A model generated the notes under the pieces. It searched no databases. It saw only the letters and a list, made by a program, of their open reading frames with translations, and had not been told where the DNA came from. A DNA stretch of 64,000 bases from Trichostrongylus colubriformis. Lineage: Eukaryota > Nematoda > Chromadorea > Rhabditida > Trichostrongylidae. This document shows positions 23,001 through 34,551 of the stretch, in pieces (the first letter of the stretch is position 1; each line of letters begins with the position of its first letter). A program made the position numbers and the translations under genes. The stretch lies in NCBI GenBank assembly GCA_963978905.1, contig OZ022256.1:17767231-17831230 (forward strand). Direction: 5' to 3'.

Positions 23001-26000
23001 GAACGGACAGTCGCAGCTACTACACTGTAGCTTCAGTGGTGATACTGTAGCTGTTCCAACCAATTCACCAAAAATCTCTCACGGATGCAAAAACGGGGAA
23101 TTTCATAGAAGTCAATTTTCGATGTCACTGCGGGCGGCAGCAGGAAACTATTAGTACCTCACGTCATCCACCGAAACTGTCCGTATCCTCACTGCTTCAC
23201 TCACTTGTTTGCTTGTTTCATGTGCGCCTCAACAAGCACATCCTCTGTGGCTGAAAACTGTCTCATCAATGTGGCCAAAGCAGTTTGTTAGCCTATCACA
23301 CGATCACGGAGGGATCTGTCGAGCACACCCAAAGTAATCCTTCAAATCTACTTCACAAAAGTTCATGATGGAAATTAGAAAATGGGCCACGAGTTATAGT
23401 CCGTTTCAGAGCGCCTGATAGGGCGTGACCTACCTACGGACTTGGGTGATTGGCGAGAGTGAGAGTGTGTGGCGGGGTGAGAGAGCTTGATACACTCGCA
23501 TACGAGTGCGTAGACCACGCCCTATCAGGCGCTCCGAAATGGATCATAGGTTATACTGATCATTCTCTGATACCATTTTCGTAGCTCCTAAATGCGGCTT
23601 GTAGTTTGAAAACTCCAAAGTGGTTACCACTAAAAAAGCATTATCCCTGAGTGGTGCATTTGTGATATATTAATCACTAGATAATTTCATGCCATTGTGA
23701 ACCCTTATATTGAGGACACCCAACAAACCGATAAAGACGACGAGTTCTCTGGAACTGGTACATCTTATAGGGGTTGACGAATAAATATTGAGTTAATGCA
23801 TAATTAATGCGGCTTTTTCAACCATTTAATTTATCAAAAACAGTTATAAAAGTAACAAAAACGTGTACCATCTCAAACACGGACTGCTTTCCACTTGGTA
23901 GTCGTCAAAATGTCAATTTTCACTGCAGAAAAACGCAGCAGTAAAGAGCCGCACTAATTATGCACCAACCTAATACTTTTCAGCTTTCTTCTTACATGTG
24001 GTCGGAGCTATTGGTGTCACGGCAGGCGCACATCGTCTATGGTCCCATAGAGCGTACAAGGCCAACTTACCATATCGTATTCTGCTGATGCTTATGGACA
24101 CCACTGCATTTCAGGTAAACATATTTAATTTTCTTTCATTTATCGAGTGTAACTGAGCATACAGATAGTGCGAGCCATTCCGACTTTATGGCAATGTATG
24201 ATTGAATCTCTGATGTCTAGCGTTGAATTAAGAGTATCAGCTAGCAGGGTTCATTACCATGGAATTGCTGTTCGCAGGCTTTTTCATATTTTGGATGGGG
24301 TGCAGTACCCCACCCAAAATATGAAAAAGTGCATCCAAATGACCTCTTGCGCTAACTCGCTGAATGGTGTTCAATATGTAGGATTGACTGCGATGACGGT
24401 TGCATATTTTCGGTCATGGCGTTTTCGATATCAAAAACATATGCTGATATTTCATAAGTGTTAAGCAAACGCTTGTTGCATCGCAAGGGACTATATGGAG
24501 AAATGCCCAGCCAAAACCATGCTTCCTCTCTTCACCTATGAACCTTCCCATGCGAAGCTGATTATGGCGTATTGACAAGTTCGCCTACATTTGTGCACTA
24601 TATCTTTTTTCAATAAGCTGTACTGGTCACAATGTACTATGAGAACTCTCTCGTTCCAGAACGATATCATTGAATGGGCACGCGATCACAGATGTCATCA
24701 CAAGTGGACGGACACACATGCCGATCCTCATAACACCAACAGAGGCTTTTTCTTTTCCCATATGGGATGGCTGCTGGTGAAGAAACATCCTCAGGTTGGT
24801 CGCGGAGCAATCCGGTGGCTTAATGGCACATTTCAGGATTATTGGGATATTACAGTTCCCGCCATGGTCAGATAGTTCAACTCACAGCCAGTGGGCTGCA
24901 CCTTCACCGAGGCGTTGGTTTCAGTTTTTGAAGCGTGCTGAGCCAAAGAAGCAAGTGCGATTCCACCCAGCAGCCCAAGCCCTCCTATCCCAGACATGAG
25001 TGTTGGCAGTGACGGTGGCAACGGAGGCAACAACGTGGCAAATGTCAGCGATAAAGAAGACGTTGACATGAGGGAGCAAGTGATTTCCAGTAGTTCCTTA
25101 TGAAGCTATCCAGCGGAAACTGATTCAGAGACCCGTGTGACCAAATGTCAGGATCCCCTATTTTTGCCACATTCAGGAACATCTTTCGGATTTTCCTTTG
25201 TGGGTATATCCCTCAAAAGCTCTGGTTTTACAATCCAGCGCTTTGACCCTCTGAAGGTAATCCTGGAATATGCCTTTCATGAGCCCTCCAACGGTAGCCT
25301 AGAATTGCTCGAATTTTTATAATTCAAGAAATTCAGATCAAAGAGCAAGGCAAGAAACTCGACTTATCGGATTTATTTGCCGATCCTGTATTAGTCTTCC
25401 AGAGGAAGTGAGTATTAGAAACACGCTTCTATTTTTGAATGATTCATATAACATAGTATAATGACGAAAATAATAATAAATAAATATTCAAATATAGATA
25501 TCTATCCTGTATTCCTGCTGTGATTGCATAATCCATGGTAGGCATGGCAAATTCGGATAACTGCCTAAAATTGGCAGTGAAGACAGTGCCTACTCCTTTC
25601 TAAGTTGAAAATTTCAAAACTTGATTTTGAAGTAAATGCGGCGTGCCATAACGACATATTCAATAGTGTTTCATGGAAAGGTCACTCAGCTAGCGGGAAA
25701 GTGCTCTATTTCGTGGTTAATGAGCAAGAGCAACGAGCATGACAGCAATCTATGCGAAAGATATTCATTGGGCCACGAACTCCAGCCAATACGTACGAAA
25801 AGGGAATATTCGCGAGAGTAATGACACAGCTCCATTCGCTTTATATGATCTAATTTTATGATTTTGAATTTTTTTATTTTGAAAGGACTGGAAATGCCTT
25901 GTGGGATTTTTCTGCCGTAATCTTTTCTATTCCCGACACTTCAGATACTACCTTCCTATGGTGATTCTGCTCTGCTTTCTGCTTCCCGCAGCTATTCCTG

Positions 26001-27278
26001 TACGCTTTTGGGGTGAATCACCGTTAGTTGCCTTTTATACGGCATCCCTGTTCCGATACTGTTTCCTGCTTCATGCTACATGGTTCATCAATAGTGTCGC
26101 TCATATGTGAGTTTCTGAGCCCTATTATTTTTTCAGAATGTGCAAAAAATTAATCGGTAAATCATAAGCACGCGAGTTCCCGCGGGCCACAATTGGACGA
26201 GTTATTTAGAGACACCGTATCAACTGGGTTCTGAAGCGATCGTTTTTGAAATGAGACAATAGACCCGCCATCGCTTTAGGGTCCAACTATGGCGGCGCAT
26301 GTATAGCTAGCGACCATCTCTTCGCAAGATGGACGCAGCAAGGCGCATACACATGCTTGAACTTGTGGAATACTTTAGCCATGTACCCGATTCTCATGCA
26401 CTGCTCGCTTCTGATTGTCTGCACAATGAAAATTCCTTTGATACTCCAACTTATAATTTATATATAGTAGGGATAGGGCTAAAAGTCGCGACAATAGCGC
26501 TATCCGAGGCTCTTCAGCACTGGCTATTTGAAGCGCTACGCTGCAAGAACAGTATAAACGTGAACGTTTCGTCAATGTTCGAATTGTTCCAGGTTCGGCT
26601 ATAGACCTTATGACAGTCGAATCACTCCAGTTGAATCCGTCTGGACGTCAGTGGCGGCTGTCGGTGAAGGGGGTCACAACTTCCATCACTCTTTCCCACA
26701 GGTAATGAGCACTAGAGAATTCTACTGGAAAAGTCTAGGGATAATACATCTCTAGTACTTTCCTTCCTGCAGTTGCACACGAGATGGGATAATACATTAA
26801 TAGGCGAGAGTGATTGAGGAAAATATACCAAAGCAGTCACCGAAGGAAACAATCAAAGTGGGGTGGGTAAGGATTCGGAAAAGATTTAGCTGAAGCCTTG
26901 TTAGGTTAAGAACGGATAAATCAAATGTATTATCGGGAAGTGTAAGCAGTACTTTCCTTCCTGCAGTCGCACACGAGATGGGACGTTGGCACTTTTTTCA
27001 TATTGTGAGGAATCCTATAAGTAATACTTCAGCAGGAGAATGGGTGAGAGAGAAATTATTGGTGGAGAGAATGTGTCACCCCACATATTCAATGAATTCA
27101 GGACTATCGAGCATCAGAGTACTCGTTGAAGCTGAACTGGACGTGCGTTTTTATCGATATGTTTGCCGCGATCGGATGGGTCTACGATAGAAAATCCGTG
27201 TCAGAGGAGTACATCAAGAGGCATTGTGAAAAATATGGTGATCCCGACAAAAGAGACAAATGGTCTTCCTATATGTGA
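17082..27278 (+). CDS. fat-6/7: stearoyl-CoA (delta-9) desaturase, complete, 339 aa
   Basis: It introduces a double bond at carbon 9 of fatty acyl-CoA and is an ER membrane enzyme with a di-iron centre. Exons are 17082-17195, 19423-19543, 23984-24114, 24660-24794, 25337-25407, 25945-26106, 26593-26701 and 27102-27278, in phase throughout, giving 339 aa, the length of C. elegans FAT-6. The three histidine boxes are intact: HRLWSH (residues 95-100), HRCHH (132-136) and HNFHH (273-277). Other family blocks are IPYKTEIVWRN (39-49) and DPHNTNRGFFFSHMGW. Hydrophobic segments lie near 52-72 and 193-212. Intron 1 uses a GC donor (AAG|gcaagt); the rest are GT-AG. Introns 1 and 2 are long (2.2 and 4.4 kb), and intron 2 holds several transposons. 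FAT-6 and FAT-7 cannot be separated from this sequence alone. Confidence 0.95.
19740..20235. repeat. degraded foldback, relative of 35520-36490
   Basis: The left part (cttgccaatgggacgcatgg, then gacgcatcttctgcgtcgaa) and right part (ggacgagccatcc...gtcgagtggtcggcgttagg) are inverted and eroded. Both resemble the arms of the larger foldback at 35520-36490. It lies within desaturase intron 2. Confidence 0.65.
20755..21045. repeat. foldback MITE of about 290 bp
   Basis: Arms of about 115 bp: left ttaactcagcttctgaatgg ... atcggcatctaaccgcgaag, right gcagttagatgccgatttt ... atccacaaactgagttaa. The central loop is AT-rich. It has no coding content and lies in desaturase intron 2. Confidence 0.75.
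21382..21785. repeat. foldback MITE, family H copy 2 (diverged)
   Basis: The arms match family H (tttgtatttgcttgataagg ... gcatgcaaagttcc left, and their inverse at the right). The terminal bases are more diverged than in copies 1 and 4 (gaaggaattgtacacg / gtgcacgattgatttc). It is an older insertion in desaturase intron 2. Confidence 0.75.
23394..23553. mobile_element. small MITE of about 160 bp
   Basis: Inverted ends of about 35 bp: agagcgcctgatagggcgtg left, cacgccctatcaggcgctcc right. The centre is short and lacks coding capacity. It lies in desaturase intron 2, upstream of exon 3. Confidence 0.75.
26751..26986 (+). repeat. direct repeat pair in desaturase intron 7
   Basis: gtactttccttcctgcagt begins near 26755, and the same stretch (last base c) begins near 26952. 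In each copy gcacacgagatggga follows closely. The copies are about 197 bp apart, a short duplication inside the last intron. Confidence 0.7.
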
Positions 27279-28589
27279 TAACACCACCTATCGTTATACT
27301 ATAACCAATGTGCAAAGTGTCGCTTTATTCTTCGCTACTTGCAGATCCTTTTTAGCACGAGTTTCTCATGTGAATGTACATCTTATATGTATTCTTAGTG
27401 TATATAACGTTTATATATGAAGTGTATTCTCATATACACTTTCATTTCACAGGTCGCCAAAGATCTATTGAACCTAATAGAAAGTGATTTTTTTTACTAG
27501 GGGCCAATCTGTAGCACAGGCTGAACCCGTGAGGCACCACCGCTTTTCAGGTGAAGCGGCGACTGAGAGCAGAAGTCTGACTGCAACGGTTCAGGGGAGA
27601 ACGGGGAGGTGGGGGGGGGGGGGGGGGAAGCAGTGGGAAAGCCGATGTAGGTTAGAAGACTCGAATGTGGCTACGCCACGCAGATAGGTGTCCGCGCCTT
27701 GCTGTTTCCGCTTGGAAATGGGCTGCCTTGGGGTTCGACGCCTTTGACCTTGTTCTGGTCTGGTGATCAGCTCTGTTCATTATACCCTTTCTTTTCTGCA
27801 AATATTGCAGTGAGAGACATACAATTTGAAAGAAAACGTGAATAGTTCGTGTAAAAATATTGTCCTCTAAACTTCCTACGATCATTCCAACACTCGCATT
27901 CTTTACCACACATGGTTATGTATTATGGGCACGTCACTCCATATGAAATCGGTGAAGGGAAGGTGGGGTAACATGTAAGGGATCATGAGTCTGGAGAGGG
28001 GTTAGTAGAGGCGTAGCGTAAGGCCGGAAAAATACTCATGCTTAACTGACACCAGTCAAGGAGGATTAACGGTTTTCATCAAAACTGTATGAATACCTCT
28101 TCTATGACCTGCCTCAGTAGGTGAAAAACAAGCGATGTTTTGTCAGGGAGAGGTGGGAGAGGTCTACCCTATGGATTGGTGTCCTTGAAGGCGAGTGCAA
28201 TGGTTATTCACCTTTAATGTATTAAATAGCTGACAAAGAGATTATTACAATACGCTTGCATGGCGGTCATGGGTCACTGGTATTAAACTTGAGGGGGTTT
28301 GTATCATCGAAGCGTGAGTGCAAACTACGAATGAAATTTATTTATCAAAACACTTCAACCTTTTCATCTTGTACATGTGCATTACATTTTGCACCTTAAA
28401 GGTCAGCAGTCGGAAGAAGCAATCAAATAGAGTCACCCTACTGGTAGGGCTAGGAGGTGCGAAGTGACCTGCAGTAGTCCTGTGAATTATCGTAGCGTAC
28501 ACCTACTGTACACTTTATGGACTAGAGGGCACATCCGAGTAAAGAAACCAACATCTCCGGCTGTAAGAGTTGAAGATCAGAAACTGAGT
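27279..28589. other. 3' flank of the desaturase gene; no gene recognised
   Basis: No canonical AATAAA is obvious in the first 200 bp after the stop. A plus-strand frame at 27484-27687 is an artefact of the poly-G tract. No domain was recognised on either strand. Confidence 0.45.
27611..27627. repeat. poly-G tract, 17 bases
   Basis: Uninterrupted run of 17 G, preceded by ggggaggt. Such tracts can form G-quadruplexes. Confidence 0.95.
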
Positions 28590-29843
28590 ACAATATATAT
28601 ATATATTTATTACACGATCAGATTCGTGTGGAATCACATTACAATGAACCAAGACAATAAGAGACTAAATGAACGAGGTAATGCTGCTTAAAACCACTAA
28701 TAAACAAAACAAAAAAGCTGCAATGGAAGAAGAGGATAGAAAAAAGGATTTCACGGGCTCGGGCATTCATTCAAGCATTTTTTGAAAGTGTTGTATGAGG
28801 AGATGATTATCCGATACTTTTTACATAACTCCCTAAACAAGGGGACTACCCTGCGAGTGAAAAAATGCCGCCTGCAGTTAAGCTTGGCTCTACCTACATC
28901 TATTTTCAACTTGCCGCCTCTTGTTATAGAGCTTCTAAGAGACCAGAGTTTCTCGAAATTCATGCCAGTTTTGCCATGTATAAGTTTGTGATACAGTAGG
29001 AGATCATTCCTTCTACGCCTATACTCTAAGGTGGTTAGTCCCAAATTCTTGTTCCTGACGCTAGCCGCAGGAATTCGGTCGTACAGAAATCCAAGAACCC
29101 TCACCATCAGTTTCCTAGTGAAACTATTTTGTACTGTCTCGATCTTCTTGATAGCTTTCATCTTATACGGACTAAACACCGGTGTCCCATACTCCAGAAT
29201 AGGTCGTACATAAGACTTATACGCGCGCAGGAAAATAGACGGATTGCTGGTTGACAAAGCTCTGAACAAGTTGTACATAATCACAGTTGCTTTTCTAACA
29301 ATGGCTTCACAGTGGGGATCGAAGCTGAGGTCGTTGGTAATCAAGAATCCTAGATCAGTTATTTGTTCAACCACAGTCAGAGACGTACTTTTGATGAAGT
29401 AGATATGACGTTTGTTGTGTTTACCAAGGTGGAGGACCCTTGACTTTGTTTCAGATATAGGTAAGCTCCAGAGATCCGACCATTGTGCAACCCTGTTTAC
29501 GACATTTTGAAGGTCGCGGTGCTCGTTTTCATTTATATGGAGCGGTAAAGCTTAATGTCATCTGCAAAAGCACAAACGCCAACGCTGGTTTGTTCAACTG
29601 AAGCTATGAGATCATGAAGATATATGTTGAACAGGATGGGCGAGAGGACCCCGCCTTGTAGAACACCACAAAGTGCAGGCCCAGGCGCTGAGAATGACGA
29701 GTTGATATGAACGGAATATTGGCGTTCAGATAGAAATGCCTCCACCCAAGCAATAATGCGTGGATGAATGCCCATGACTTCCATTTTATGTAACAACTTT
29801 TTGTGAGAGACTCTGTCAAAAGCTTTGCAAAAGTCTAGATATA

Positions 29844-31409
29844 CAGTGCGTTTCATAATTATAAGGTCACCCCCAAATTTTCGGTTTTCAGGAGAGACAG
29901 CTGACCAAAAATTTTTTAAGTATTTTTTATAGATTCCTCACCACAGAAAACCTTCCTATACCAGTTTTGATAACATTAGCTTTCAGCCCAACTTTTTTAT
30001 CAATATTTTCTGATTTTTGTGCCGTTTCATAATTATAAGGTCACCCCGAAGAAACAGAAAATTTGCTAGAATTAACAGCGCTTGCCAAGGGGCTTATAAT
30101 CTGTGGCCCTCTCCTGTTTGAGAACGACATTAACTAGACGTTTGGGGAAGTAGAAACTAAATTTCGGAGAACATCACCACGGATATTGTTCCAGTCTTCA
30201 ACGGTTGCCTGTTTCAGCAGTTTTGCTTCCCAGAATTTGCGATTATCGGGGTAAATATTTGGGGCGATGTCTTCTAGATCTCTCTAATAGAACTGAGACC
30301 AAGACTACATGTTAGCTATGGCTGAACGTCCGTATTTCGGAACTTTAACCGCGATTACGTTGAATGACCTACGTGAGCAGCAGCATTGCCATACTTTGAG
30401 ACGTAATTATGAAGAGCCGGCTAGCTCCAAAGGGCATTTGATTTCTTCGTAGGATCTTCTAGCAGTCTCTGGAGTCCATTCTGCAGATTTCGAAGGCAAG
30501 GTTCAATGCAAGCTCATTGCCGAAAAGAGCTTAGGAGATCACTCTTCTCCTACAAAAATGCCAAGGCTCCCGTAGATTGGCGCACTTCTCAGATCAAGCT
30601 AGTTCTACCTCTACACGTCAGCACCATACAAATAGAATATTTCCAGACTCAAAAATACAATTCAGATGGAATTACTCGCATGCACGGTGCGATTGCTATG
30701 CAAATTCAGTTTCGCTCAATTCGTGTCCAAGAAGAACTTTATGGATTGAAGTAATGACGCCTTATGGTATGCTGTAGGCCTCGGAAACTGCTTCAGTATT
30801 TCTTTGGTGATGTTTCTGCACTGCCTCACTACTGTACGCACTGTCGTCCTAGACAAGGAATGGTTTAACTTCAAATAAATCTGCTCCATGGAGGAGGTGC
30901 TGTGGGAAGTGGTCCCCAAAATCCCTTCCTCGTGAATGACAATGACCTCACGTGGGAGTCCAGAGCCTGAAAAACATGTGAAGACACCGAATGACTCAAA
31001 TGTTATTCAATTGAGCACAGACATCTTCCGATTTTTTGGAATTGCTCTCAAACTGAGCCTAGCACCACGAGAATCCACAATCTGGGCTTTTCTCTCGGAA
31101 CATAGCAGCTAGCCACAAGACGATTGAGCATGTATCACAAAGATGTATCTGGAATACATATCCACCTTCACAGACTTGCTGGAGCCTCGACTTTTTTACT
31201 TCTTTCAGGGTGACCTTACAATTATGAAACGGTGCAAAAAACGAAAAATATTCTTAAAAACATAAGGTAAACGAGACTGCAACCAAAAATCGGATGCGGG
31301 GGTTATTTCAGATGAGGAATCCGCCCATGAGACTGAAAAGATTCCATAATGGGGTGTTGTTGAGAAAACCTGAAATTCAGGGGTGACCTTATAATTATGA
31401 AACGCACTG
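29844..31409. mobile_element. Tc1-like transposon with duplicated ends (IR/DR type), inside the LINE
   Basis: The outer ends are inverted repeats of at least 30 bp (cagtgcgtttcataattata left; its inverse at 31380-31409). TA flanks both sides (29842-29843, 31410-31411). Removing the element and one TA restores the reverse-transcriptase reading frame across VDVI/YLDFCKAFD. A second copy of the end sequence lies 176 bp inside each terminus (30020-30050 and 31207-31237). This is the inverted-repeat/direct-repeat layout known from Sleeping Beauty-type elements, which use two transposase sites per end. The interior transposase is badly eroded. Confidence 0.9.
30506..30780 (+). pseudogene. possible Tc1-type transposase fragment
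   Basis: LRRSLFSYKNAKAP, then DW and, in a shifted frame, IFPDSKIQFRW resemble the Tc1 stretch leading to the first catalytic Asp (usually an FSDEKKF-type motif). No other catalytic motif could be placed. The assignment rests on position inside a Tc1-like element and weak similarity. Confidence 0.35.
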
Positions 31410-33051
31410 TATGACATCGACGGCTTTACCCTCATCAAGTGCCTTTGTCCAGTAATTGAGGGACTGTATCATAGCGGTAACTGTCGACTTCCCTTTCTGG
31501 AAGCCATGCTGGTTTGAGGATATGATGTTGTGCCTTTGAAGATGTACCAAAATTTGCTTTTTCAAAATCTTCTCAAAAAATCTCGAAAAAATGGACGTTA
31601 TGCTAACAGGCCTATAATTCTCGGGTAGATTGTAGGGGGGGTTTCTTAGGAATTGGAGTTACAAACGACAGTTTCCATCTTCGTGGTACCTCAGCTCTAG
31701 TGAAGCTCAAATTAAAAATATATTTAAGTGGACTACTTATAATATGAGCAACCTTTTTAACACAATGAAGAGGGACAAAATCTGGTGTTATCGAGTTTGA
31801 CTGAGGCCATTCAAGAAGCAGCTTAAATATGATATCACGATGAAACCACAATGAATCTTCCATCTGAGGGAACCTCGTTACCAAAGGGTGTGTAATCTCA
31901 TCCTCCTGATATGAACCATGGAAGTGCTGCTGGAAGGTTGATGCTAGAACCTCAGCTTTGTCTATGTCTTCATGAACTGTGGTACCATCTGAAGTAAGGA
32001 GTGCTGATGAATCTGATTTTCTAGCCAACCTCGTTTTCAAGAGCTTATAAAAGGCATTCTTATTTTTTGAAAAGATTACTTTTCTATCAACAAAAGCATT
32101 GAATTTTTTTCAATTTCTTGTCCAACTTTACATTTATCTGCTCAAACGCCCTCTTGTCATACTCATTTCTTGTGGATTGTGCTCTATGCCACGCTTGTTC
32201 GCGCATATGGGCCAACCTAATGAGGTACATAGGCAGTCTCGCACTTTGTAACGGTATCCAGCGCATGGGTACAAACATATCGATACAATGAGTTAGAACG
32301 CTTAGAAAGAGTTCATACTTAGCATCGACCGTGTCCACATTATTTAAGGAACCAAACTAGTCAACATTATATAAATAGTGCTCAATTTCCTTATAATTGG
32401 CTTTCAAGAAATCTCTTCTGCATATCCAATCCTCCTTAGTTGATTGTATTTGCATCCTGAATACGATAGCGGAGTGGTCGCTGGACCCCAAGGGAGAACG
32501 AACTTGCAACCCACTGATAAGCGTTCCATCACAAGACCAAATCGAGTATTTTGCCATGAAGCGTTCCTGCGGTGACGTATTGTTTAAGCCCATGAGTTAA
32601 GATCGCCTACCACTATAGAGGGGTATTGACATGACACCATATCGCTGATCGCTTTAGTGAGCTGCTCCGACATTCTAGCCCCGCATCTAGGTGCCCTGTA
32701 AACCAGTACTAACCGTAGGAGCCGTAACCCAACTTTTAGATCACAGCACAACATCTCATACGCGTTTACTACCGATTCGGAGCAGATATTAACAGCAGAA
32801 AATACGTTTTTGGAAAACAACACAACACCACCACCTCTACTGTTAAGTCTGTCACACCTCAACACGTTGTAGGATGATAAATCTGCATGTATAAGAGACG
32901 ACAAGCTAATAGAGGGGTTAAGCCATAGTTAATGCTATTATATCGGGAGCCTCTTGTTTCAAAAGTAATGTCAAAGCCTCGGAATTCTTAACTAAAGATC
33001 TGATATTAGTAACAATGCAAGAAATGCCTGAGACAGAATTCCTTTGAACAA

Positions 33052-33867
33052 TCACATGTTTAAATTAACTGCACTGCTAGAATCGCTATTAGGAACAGTA
33101 TGCGGAGGAGTACAAACTTGTTCAACTCTCGACAAATCTAATTCAGTGGCCTGAGAGTGCAATGGGTTTTCAAAAGCAGGTTGAACAACGGTATTAGAAG
33201 TTCTGTGAGATTTCAAACGTTCTCTCTCGGCTATAGTCAGTGAGGGTCTAATGAAGATGCCTTTTTCAGAAAAGAATCTCAGCCTAGGAGCTCTTTTAAG
33301 CAATAAAGAAGCGAAAAAAGACGATGGAAAAACAACTTTCAAAACGCTTAAAGGGTGACAATCGATTCCAAGAAAATCATTAATGCGACGAATACATCCT
33401 ATATCATGGGCAACCTTAGCAGACGAGATAGGGGCTGTAGATTCTACGACTCCTACTACAACAACTGAACGTTTGCGTTCAGTTTCCTCACAAGTCTTAG
33501 GCACGGATGGAGTCCTTGTGGTGCTACTAGTGTGCAAATTCGTTTCAGCAAGAGGATGCTTGAGTAAACTTATTTGAGACTTAAGAGAGGCAATTTCGTT
33601 TAACAATTCACAATTCTTCTCTTTTAACAACTTATTCTCTTGTACCAGATGCTCATTCCGCTTGATGACGTCGGTAATCTCGCTCTTCATCTCAAAAAGA
33701 TACCCCAGGGCCGCCTTTAGATGTGGCGGTAAGGACTGGTCGTTCGCGATCAATTCTATTGCTCGCTTAAAGTGATCTTCAAATTCGGGGCTGTTGAGAT
33801 CGATACGATGTCTTTTTGCCTTGCGAACCTGAATGGTGCTGCCATCTGCTACACGGGGTGTTTCCAT
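33052..33867 (-). CDS. LINE ORF1 protein, 271 aa, intact frame
   Basis: An RNA-binding, particle-forming protein in related elements. It is open from METPRVADGS to a stop at 33052. Residues 55-100 form a coiled coil with repeating Leu and Glu/Lys (EMKSEITDVIKRNEHLVQE, then NKLLKEKNCELLNEIASLKS). A folded segment follows (KRSVVVVGVVES ... LKVVFPSSFFASLLLKRAP ... IFIRPSLTIAERERL), of the kind found in nematode CR1-type ORF1 proteins. No zinc knuckles are seen. The frame survives although ORF2 of the same element is ruined. Confidence 0.8.
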   Translation of the reverse strand: METPRVADGSTIQVRKAKRHRIDLNSPEFEDHFKRAIELIANDQSLPPHLKAALGYLFEMKSEITDVIKRNEHLVQENKLLKEKNCELLNEIASLKSQISLLKHPLAETNLHTSSTTRTPSVPKTCEETERKRSVVVVGVVESTAPISSAKVAHDIGCIRRINDFLGIDCHPLSVLKVVFPSSFFASLLLKRAPRLRFFSEKGIFIRPSLTIAERERLKSHRTSNTVVQPAFENPLHSQATELDLSRVEQVCTPPHTVPNSDSSSAVNLNM

Positions 33868-34551
33868 AATGAAATCAAAATGAAATCAATGCACCTGATG
33901 CGGTGCTTTCAAAGAGATAGACACGTTTCTTGCCACAAAGAAACTCGCGAAGATCACAGTCGTCAATAACCGGAAGAAATCCTCGATTGAAAACCCGATA
34001 GTAGTCGCTAACGCCGGCAAAAGGCTATTAAAGCCCACGCGAATAGAAAAATTATCAGAATAGTCGCTCAGACTAGGAAAAATAGTCGAAGTCGATATAC
34101 AGGGAGGTATACAATATTGGTGCCGGATATCGATGACGAGAGCAGGGCCACACCGACCGCTCAGCGCGGGTGCAATGTTGCAGTTTAAGTCGTAGATATG
34201 GGAGGCCGGTGAATTACAGCCACTGTACTCTGTTCAACGAACGCACAGAGATCAACATCAATGGATTCTTGATGGGATATTATTACGCCTTCATGGGATC
34301 CGGAATGTCTTCTTATGACTGTATTCTGACCTTGTGACTGAGTGAAAAATACGCCGCTTGTTTTCCATTCAGTCACAAGCATGTACTGGAAGAGTCTGCA
34401 TCAAGCGTAGAGCGTAATTTTCATCTAATCTCTGCCCATTGGCTGGCGTGTTGTAAGGTTTTCAATATCGAAAAGGAATCTTCGAATCTTTTGAAGAAAA
34501 TCTTCGTCTCCGACTGAGTTCAGGCGACGCTGTTTTCCAGAGCGCCGTGCA

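Larger units (their letters stand above)
28751..33040 (-). pseudogene. LINE ORF2: endonuclease and reverse transcriptase, broken
   Basis: The endonuclease part shows RGGGVVLFS, VVGDLN and, near its end, the SDHSAI motif (32357-32904). The reverse transcriptase shows YRPIS, then FDRVSHKKL, GVLQGGVLSPILFN and the catalytic FADD (29540-29575). A C-terminal domain is open to 28751. Breaks seen: a frameshift near 32930, another near 32595, an in-frame TAG near 32357, a frameshift near 32100, an extra base in a C run near 31634, the Tc1 insertion, and a 2-bp TA insertion near 29535. The enzyme would nick target DNA and copy the element's RNA; it cannot be made from this copy. Confidence 0.9.
28590..34180 (-). 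mobile_element. CR1-like non-LTR retrotransposon (LINE), inactive
   Basis: Reading on the minus strand: a 5' untranslated part (its edge is uncertain, near 34100-34180), ORF1 (33867-33052), ORF2 with endonuclease then reverse transcriptase (33040-28751), a 160-bp 3' tail, and a terminal simple repeat (taaatatatatat, about 28592-28610). The coiled-coil ORF1 and simple-repeat 3' end fit the CR1 group. ORF2 carries several frameshifts and one in-frame stop and is split by a Tc1-like element at 29844-31409. No clear target duplication was identified. Confidence 0.85.

Noticed and set aside
23394..23553. Inverted repeats as a transcription terminator or CRISPR unit
   Set aside because: Single copy, eukaryotic intron context and TIR layout; no array of repeats and spacers.
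24168..24464. 98-codon frame in desaturase intron 3
   Set aside because: The exons on both sides join exactly without it, and it contains a hairpin (about 24283-24336) that explains part of the open frame.
28751..29374. 207-codon minus-strand frame as a host gene
   Set aside because: It continues directly from the reverse transcriptase of the LINE and matches the C-terminal part of such proteins.
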